Positions 60,143 to 64,000 of a DNA stretch of 64,000 bases are shown in pieces (within the stretch, counting starts at the first letter, position 1; each line of letters starts with the position of its first letter). Source of the DNA: an uncultured Pirellulaceae bacterium (GTDB lineage: Bacteria; Planctomycetota; Planctomycetia; Pirellulales; Pirellulaceae). The notes beneath the pieces are model-generated. The model had not been told where the DNA came from. It saw nothing but the letters and a program-made list of their open reading frames with translations, and searched no databases. Position numbers and translations under genes: made by a program. The DNA is taken from NCBI GenBank assembly GCA_937928555.1, contig CALFWR010000002.1:62001-126000 (forward strand), read 5' to 3'.

Positions 60143-60763
60143 GATGAGTCACTTAATAGATGGCAAATAAATTGATCACCGGTGAACGACGCGGGAGGGA
60201 GCTGGCAAGTCATTGGCCAAAAAGAACAAAATGATCCTCGTGGACAAAGTGAAGCGAAACCAAATCGAACCGGGAGTGTTGGCATAGCGTACCAAGACAC
60301 TTTCGTAAATCGCCCCGATCTTACTGGAAATTGCAACCAATTTTCAAAAAAGACACCATTGCGAGTGCTCAGAGTGGTGAACCTCGCCTTTAAACTTGCA
60401 TTTGCATTTGGTTTGAGTCCGGATTATTCACGAGGCGTGTGCGTGACTTTCAGTTCAGCCAATGGACGCCGTGTCAGTCCGGGTAAAACCGTTTTCCTAC
60501 ACGTCGTCGGCGAGGTGAACCGAAATTTCCGAGGCGAACCCGGTGTCACGTTAGCGTTTGCGTGGGTCAACCCGATCTACGTCCGTCGTCGTGAATCATT
60601 CCCGTTGAGCGATCAAAAAAACGAAAGTCAGCGTTAGTAGCGGCTGGAACCGATGCAGCCTGACAGATGAAGTGCCTTTATCGATTTCGTAATTATCTTG
60701 CCAACAAATCGAAGGCGGCTTCGAGCTAGCTCATGCTTGCAAAGCACCTTGGGGCACATCGGC
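60143..60763. other. Intergenic region with copy F of the 187-bp element
   Basis: 620 bases between the divergent-side starts of the giant gene and the 3' end of xerD. The only feature I see is the repeat at 60418-60604. The remainder (60143-60417 and 60605-60763) has no convincing gene; it should hold the giant gene's promoter. Confidence 0.5.
60418..60604 (+). mobile_element. 187-bp TIR element, copy F (divergent interior)
   Basis: Left end TCCGGATTATTCACGAGGCGTG, matching the TIR; right end TCGTGAATCATTCCCG, a decayed inverted copy. The spacing is again 187 bases, but the interior is unlike A-E. Part of it (a CTGAACTGAAAGTCACGCA-like segment near the left end on the minus strand) resembles copy G. 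Confidence 0.65.
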
Positions 60764-61708
60764 TTAGGCGCGCGGGTGGTACTGCTGGTGGACTTTCTTG
60801 AGCCGCGATTGATCGACGTGCGTATAGATCTGCGTCGTTGAGATGTTGGCGTGGCCAAGCATCTCCTGGACCTGACGGAGGTCCGCGCCGCCGGCAAGCA
60901 AATGGGTGGCAAAGCTGTGTCGAAGCGAGTGGGGGCTGATACTGACATCGACGTTCGCGATCAAAGCGTACTTTTTGACCAGTTCCCAGATGGCTTCGCG
61001 GCGCAGCTGGCGTCCCGAACGAGTCAGTAGCAGCCAGTCAAGTTCGTCCGGTCGATGGCGGGCAAGGGCAGGGCGTTGCCGCTGAATGTAGTCCCGTGTG
61101 GCTTGAACCGCAGCCTCCCCCAGGGGCACCATTCGCTGCTTGTTGCCTTTACCGTGGACCTTGCAGAATTTTTCGTCCAGCTGCATGTCGCGCAATCGCA
61201 GACCCGAAAGCTCTGACGCGCGGCAGCCGGTGGCGTAAAGCAACTCCAGCAAAGCCCGATCCCGCCAGTAGTACGTTTCGCGACGTTTCGGAGCGGCAAG
61301 AAATCGTTCGACTTCTTTGGGAGAAAGCACGCCGGGAATGCGCTGCCACAACTTTTGGCTTCCCAGAAGCTCAACTTTGTTGTCGACAAGGATACCTTCA
61401 AGCTGCAAGTAGCGAAAGAACATCTTGACGCCGATGATGTTGCGGGCGATCGATGCCGGTGCAAGTTCGCGTGAGTGGAGCCAGGCGACGAAATCGGAAA
61501 GCTCGCTGATGGTCAGGTCTTTTGGGTTTCGCGGACCGAGCCAATCGTAGAATCGATTGACGTCCCGGTGATAGGCGCCCACGGTGTTTTCGGCGAGGTG
61601 GCATTCGCTGCGGAGGTAGTCGATGAAGGCTTCCCTGCGCGGGGCTGATTCCTCGCGCGGTTTGGATTTACCCAACAGCCGGCTTTTGCTTTTCTTCAGC
61701 TTTTTCAT
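60764..61708 (-). CDS. xerD: Tyrosine recombinase XerD/XerC
   Basis: 314 residues. N-terminal SAM-like core-binding domain (about 25-110: FIDYLRSECHLAENTVGAYHRDVNRFYDWL) and C-terminal catalytic domain with R163 (ATGCRASELSGL), K187 (VHGKGNKQRMVPL), H260 and R263 (HSLRHSFATHLL), H286 (MLGHANISTTQIYTHV) and nucleophile Y295. It resolves chromosome dimers at dif with FtsK; it could alternatively serve an integrative element, but nothing mobile adjoins it except copy F. It lies at the end of an operon with the upstream gene, whose stop overlaps its start by four bases. Confidence 0.95.
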   Translation of the reverse strand: MKKLKKSKSRLLGKSKPREESAPRREAFIDYLRSECHLAENTVGAYHRDVNRFYDWLGPRNPKDLTISELSDFVAWLHSRELAPASIARNIIGVKMFFRYLQLEGILVDNKVELLGSQKLWQRIPGVLSPKEVERFLAAPKRRETYYWRDRALLELLYATGCRASELSGLRLRDMQLDEKFCKVHGKGNKQRMVPLGEAAVQATRDYIQRQRPALARHRPDELDWLLLTRSGRQLRREAIWELVKKYALIANVDVSISPHSLRHSFATHLLAGGADLRQVQEMLGHANISTTQIYTHVDQSRLKKVHQQYHPRA

Positions 61709-62415
61709 GGCGAGCTGCCGCTTGTGCGAAACAGGACCGTGTCGGCGACAAGGCTGCCATTTTGAACCGTCCCAACGACCAAGGCGGTGCTTTGGTTGGG
61801 GACCAGGTCAGCGATCGAACGATCAAGCAACGTGGCTCCTCTGTGGCCAAGTTGAATGGCGTAAGTCCGACCATCGATCGCCAGTTCGGACTTGACGAGA
61901 TCGAGCTCTCCGGCGATCAGGAGTGACTTTCCGCTGGGCATTAAAGGGTCGATCGGGTTGGTGGTGAGCAGGTAGGAATTGAGCCGCCAGGGAGATTTTT
62001 TCATCAACCGATCGCGTTGCGCAACAGTGCGGAAGCTGGCCAGCAGGTAATGCTGCCTGGCGGGAAGTTGAAACTTAAGCCGTTCGAATCCGCCGTCAGG
62101 AAGGGGTTTGCCGTCGACATCGACCGTGTTGTTTGCTCCGTTGAACCACGGCCGCGACATTCGCAGTGCGTACGCGGTCTGCTCGTTGGTGATTACTTCG
62201 GTTGTTTTTTTGTCTTCGGACTGAACCTGAAAGCCGTACTTGGTCGTAGCAGTGACAAGCCCCCGGATTTCGAAAGAAGCGGGCTTTGCTTCTTTTGCCT
62301 CTGACGCGGGCGCTGCGACCGACTCCTGGGCGGCGGTGAAACTTGCCGTCGCAAAGGTGAATGTCAGCAAGCCAAGGACCATCCAAACTACTGAATTGTT
62401 GAATCCCCGATTCAT
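61705..62415 (-). CDS. Secreted hypothetical protein coupled to xerD
   Basis: 236 residues. A signal peptide (MNRGFNNSVVWMVLGLLTFTFATASFTAA) is followed by beta-rich sequence with GLVTATTKYGFQVQSEDKKTTEVITNEQTAY and LAIDGRTYAIQLGHRGATLL. I recognise no family. The stop overlaps the xerD start (ATGA), an odd pairing of an exported protein with a cytoplasmic recombinase; it may be translational accident. It lies upstream of copy E. Confidence 0.75.
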   Translation of the reverse strand: MNRGFNNSVVWMVLGLLTFTFATASFTAAQESVAAPASEAKEAKPASFEIRGLVTATTKYGFQVQSEDKKTTEVITNEQTAYALRMSRPWFNGANNTVDVDGKPLPDGGFERLKFQLPARQHYLLASFRTVAQRDRLMKKSPWRLNSYLLTTNPIDPLMPSGKSLLIAGELDLVKSELAIDGRTYAIQLGHRGATLLDRSIADLVPNQSTALVVGTVQNGSLVADTVLFRTSGSSP

Positions 62416-62516
62416 GGATGACAGACCTTCATTCGATAATGACAGCGTAGCGAGCCAAACCCGCTATGAAATTATTCGGCACTTTCAGGCCGCTGGCGGA
62501 TAAAATGCCTCTTCAT

Positions 62517-62703
62517 CGCGGATTATTCACGAGGCGTGGGCGTCAGAATCAGTTGAGACAGTGATCGGTTTTTCTAATGCGATGAAACGATCGCTGTGGC
62601 GTTCACCTACCGAATGATTCACATTTATTGTTCAAATTCAGTTTTTCCCTTGCTCCTGTTGGCCAAACGTAGAATCAACGCCCGTCGTCGTGAATAATCC
62701 GGG
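62517..62703 (+). mobile_element. 187-bp TIR element, copy E
   Basis: Begins CGCGGATTATTCACGA (two changes in the first bases) and ends TCGTGAATAATCCGGG. The interior is close to copy A. It lies 55 bases upstream of the sulfatase start and fills most of the 342-base gap after the hypothetical gene. Confidence 0.85.
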
Positions 62704-62757
62704 TTCACGGGAGGAACTCAACCTACACGCCAACCCGAATATCTGGAACAACTGACA

Positions 62758-64000
62758 ATGAACATGGCATCCCAAGTTTCGTTAATTCGACATTTGTGGC
62801 TTGGGCAAAAGATTCCACTGCTGGGACCGCTTTGTCTGTCTGCGGCCGTATTTTTCTACGGCGGCTCGAATGATGTTCTCGCCGATCGGCCCAACATCAT
62901 CCTGATTAACCTTGACGACTGCGACATGGATTTGGTCAGCGAGGAGAACCTTGTTCACTTTCCAAACCTGAAGCAGTTTGCGTCGCAAAGCGTCCGCTTT
63001 ACCAACTGCCATGTGACCACACCGCTATGTGGTCCATCCCGGGCCTGCCTGCTGCGATGCCAATACGCGCACAACACAGGGTACCGAACGAATCGCGCCA
63101 ACCTGGACGTTGGAGGAGGCTTTACTGGAGGGACGCAGTTCTTTAACGATCAGGGACTCGACAAAGAGCAACTTCCGGTGTGGATGCAACGTGCCGGCTA
63201 CCACACCATTCATGTGGGAAAATTCTACCAGGGCAAAACCAGTTTCGTGCCTGTTCCGGCCTGGGATCAGTTTTTCCCATGGCTGGGAAACTTGTACTTT
63301 GACAGCCACCGGATCCATTTCGATCCACAAGGCAATCTGATCCGCGGCACCAACAAGGGCTATCGCACCGAAGGCGAAACGGACAACGTGCTGCAATGCC
63401 TTGATTCGTGGAAAAAGCAAACCGGCGGTGACAAGCCATTCTTTCTTTCCTTTGCACCGGTTGCGCCGCATGCCGGAATTCACTGGCAGAACCCCATTCC
63501 TGAAAAGTGGAAAGGTCGCTTTGCCGACGTCAAGCTTCCGGACCCCGAAAGTCAAAACGAAGAAAACCTCTCTGACAAGCCCAGTGTCTATCGCGTGACG
63601 CCGGTGTTGACCGAACACAAAATTCAGTGGCTGCACGAAGAACAGCGCAAACGGAAGATCGCGATGCTGGGGGTCGATCAGATGATGCAACGACTCAGAG
63701 CCTACCTGAGCAAAAAAGGCCTGGCCGACAACACCATCGTGATGCTAACTTCGGATCACGGTTATCTGGTGGGGCAGCACCGACAATATGGCAAAGCCCT
63801 TCCGCTGGACCGGACGACGAGAGTTCCCCTGTGGGTGTACTGGCCGGCGCGAAAAGCCAAGCCCCGGGACAAGCAGCACCTGCTGGCCCACATCGACATC
63901 ACGGCGACGATCGCGGAACTGGGAACGGCAACATTGCCAGACTTTGTGGACGGTCGCTCTTTTGCAAAATTGTTACGCGATGACAGGATTAGCGAACTAA
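62758..64000 (+). CDS. Sulfatase (3' end outside window)
   Basis: 414 residues visible from ATG 62758 (an in-frame ATG at 62764 is equal in quality). A hydrophobic N-terminal segment (about 12-42) looks like a signal or anchor. NIILINLDDCDMDL (D53, D54) is the first metal site, and PLCGPSRACLLR holds C91, the residue changed to formylglycine by the sulfatase-maturation enzyme (CxPSRxxLL). HVGKFYQ and TSDHGYLVGQHRQYGK further down supply Lys, Asp, His and the rest. It removes sulfate from sulfated polysaccharide. The protein continues beyond the window. Copy E lies just upstream. Confidence 0.94.
   Translation, partial: MNMASQVSLIRHLWLGQKIPLLGPLCLSAAVFFYGGSNDVLADRPNIILINLDDCDMDLVSEENLVHFPNLKQFASQSVRFTNCHVTTPLCGPSRACLLRCQYAHNTGYRTNRANLDVGGGFTGGTQFFNDQGLDKEQLPVWMQRAGYHTIHVGKFYQGKTSFVPVPAWDQFFPWLGNLYFDSHRIHFDPQGNLIRGTNKGYRTEGETDNVLQCLDSWKKQTGGDKPFFLSFAPVAPHAGIHWQNPIPEKWKGRFADVKLPDPESQNEENLSDKPSVYRVTPVLTEHKIQWLHEEQRKRKIAMLGVDQMMQRLRAYLSKKGLADNTIVMLTSDHGYLVGQHRQYGKALPLDRTTRVPLWVYWPARKAKPRDKQHLLAHIDITATIAELGTATLPDFVDGRSFAKLLRDDRISEL

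Noticed and set aside
60764-61708. xerD as integrase of an integrative element
   Set aside because: No attachment-site duplication, phage or conjugation genes are near; the sequence fits a housekeeping XerC/D.
1-64000. CRISPR array, tRNA or rRNA genes
   Set aside because: I saw no regularly spaced direct repeats and no cloverleaf or rRNA core sequences; a dedicated scan (tRNAscan, Infernal) would be decisive.

Overview
The window looks like chromosomal DNA of a planctomycete, most likely of the Pirellulales type, with moderate GC content by eye. The signs are Ser/Thr kinases with bacterial-type linkers, secreted planctomycete cytochrome c proteins with CGRCH haem sites, a haem-binding beta-propeller protein, sulfatase and sulfotransferases, a giant surface protein with an N-terminal FEPRKMMA (LEPR-XLL-like) motif and dockerin-like repeats, and PEP-CTERM proteins. 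I saw no rRNA, tRNA, CRISPR array, transposase or phage genes. The genus is not identified.

Layout. 1-11 kb: a truncated glycosyltransferase, a tail-anchored kinase, a sulfotransferase, a di-haem secreted protein, bioD, a broken carbamoylputrescine amidase (frameshift plus insertion of a 187-bp repeat), then a three-gene set fitting hydroxyproline catabolism (DapA-family deaminase, two-cysteine epimerase, D-amino-acid oxidase), and a secreted esterase. 11-18.6 kb: DUF3311 protein plus Na+/solute symporter, SF1 helicase, OmpA-like lipoprotein, a degenerate Nudix protein and small membrane proteins. 18.7-25.2 kb: a signalling locus with a kinase fused to a tubulin-like domain, an AAA+ ATPase, and a divergent FHA-EAL protein; then ribosomal protein L33. 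25.3-30.4 kb: an ExbB-ExbD-ExbD operon bracketed by two secreted proteins. 30.5-47.5 kb: CYTH and DUF547 proteins, an EF-hand cytochrome, thiE, clpC, a GT87 transferase, nucleoside hydrolase, trpD, ferredoxin, a PEP-CTERM protein, ilvE, MOSC, transglutaminase and MBL-fold enzymes. 47.5-64 kb: an orphan gene between two inverted repeats, a methyltransferase, a haem/propeller protein, a sulfotransferase, a PEP-CTERM protein, a 1816-residue G8-domain surface protein, xerD and a truncated sulfatase.

Two themes stand out. First, the kinase/tubulin-like fusion, AAA+ ATPase and FHA-EAL protein form a neighbourhood that could join threonine phosphorylation, a GTPase-like fold, ATP-driven remodelling and cyclic-di-GMP turnover; this is the best candidate for an undescribed system. 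Second, the window is seeded with short non-autonomous repeats: seven elements of about 187 bp (one left-truncated) sharing the terminal inverted repeat CCCGGATTATTCACGA, and five REP-like hairpins with a GTAG at the foot. These interrupt or border several genes.

Most of the remaining genes are ordinary metabolism or envelope functions. Functions are assigned from motifs and family resemblance read by eye; no database search was run.
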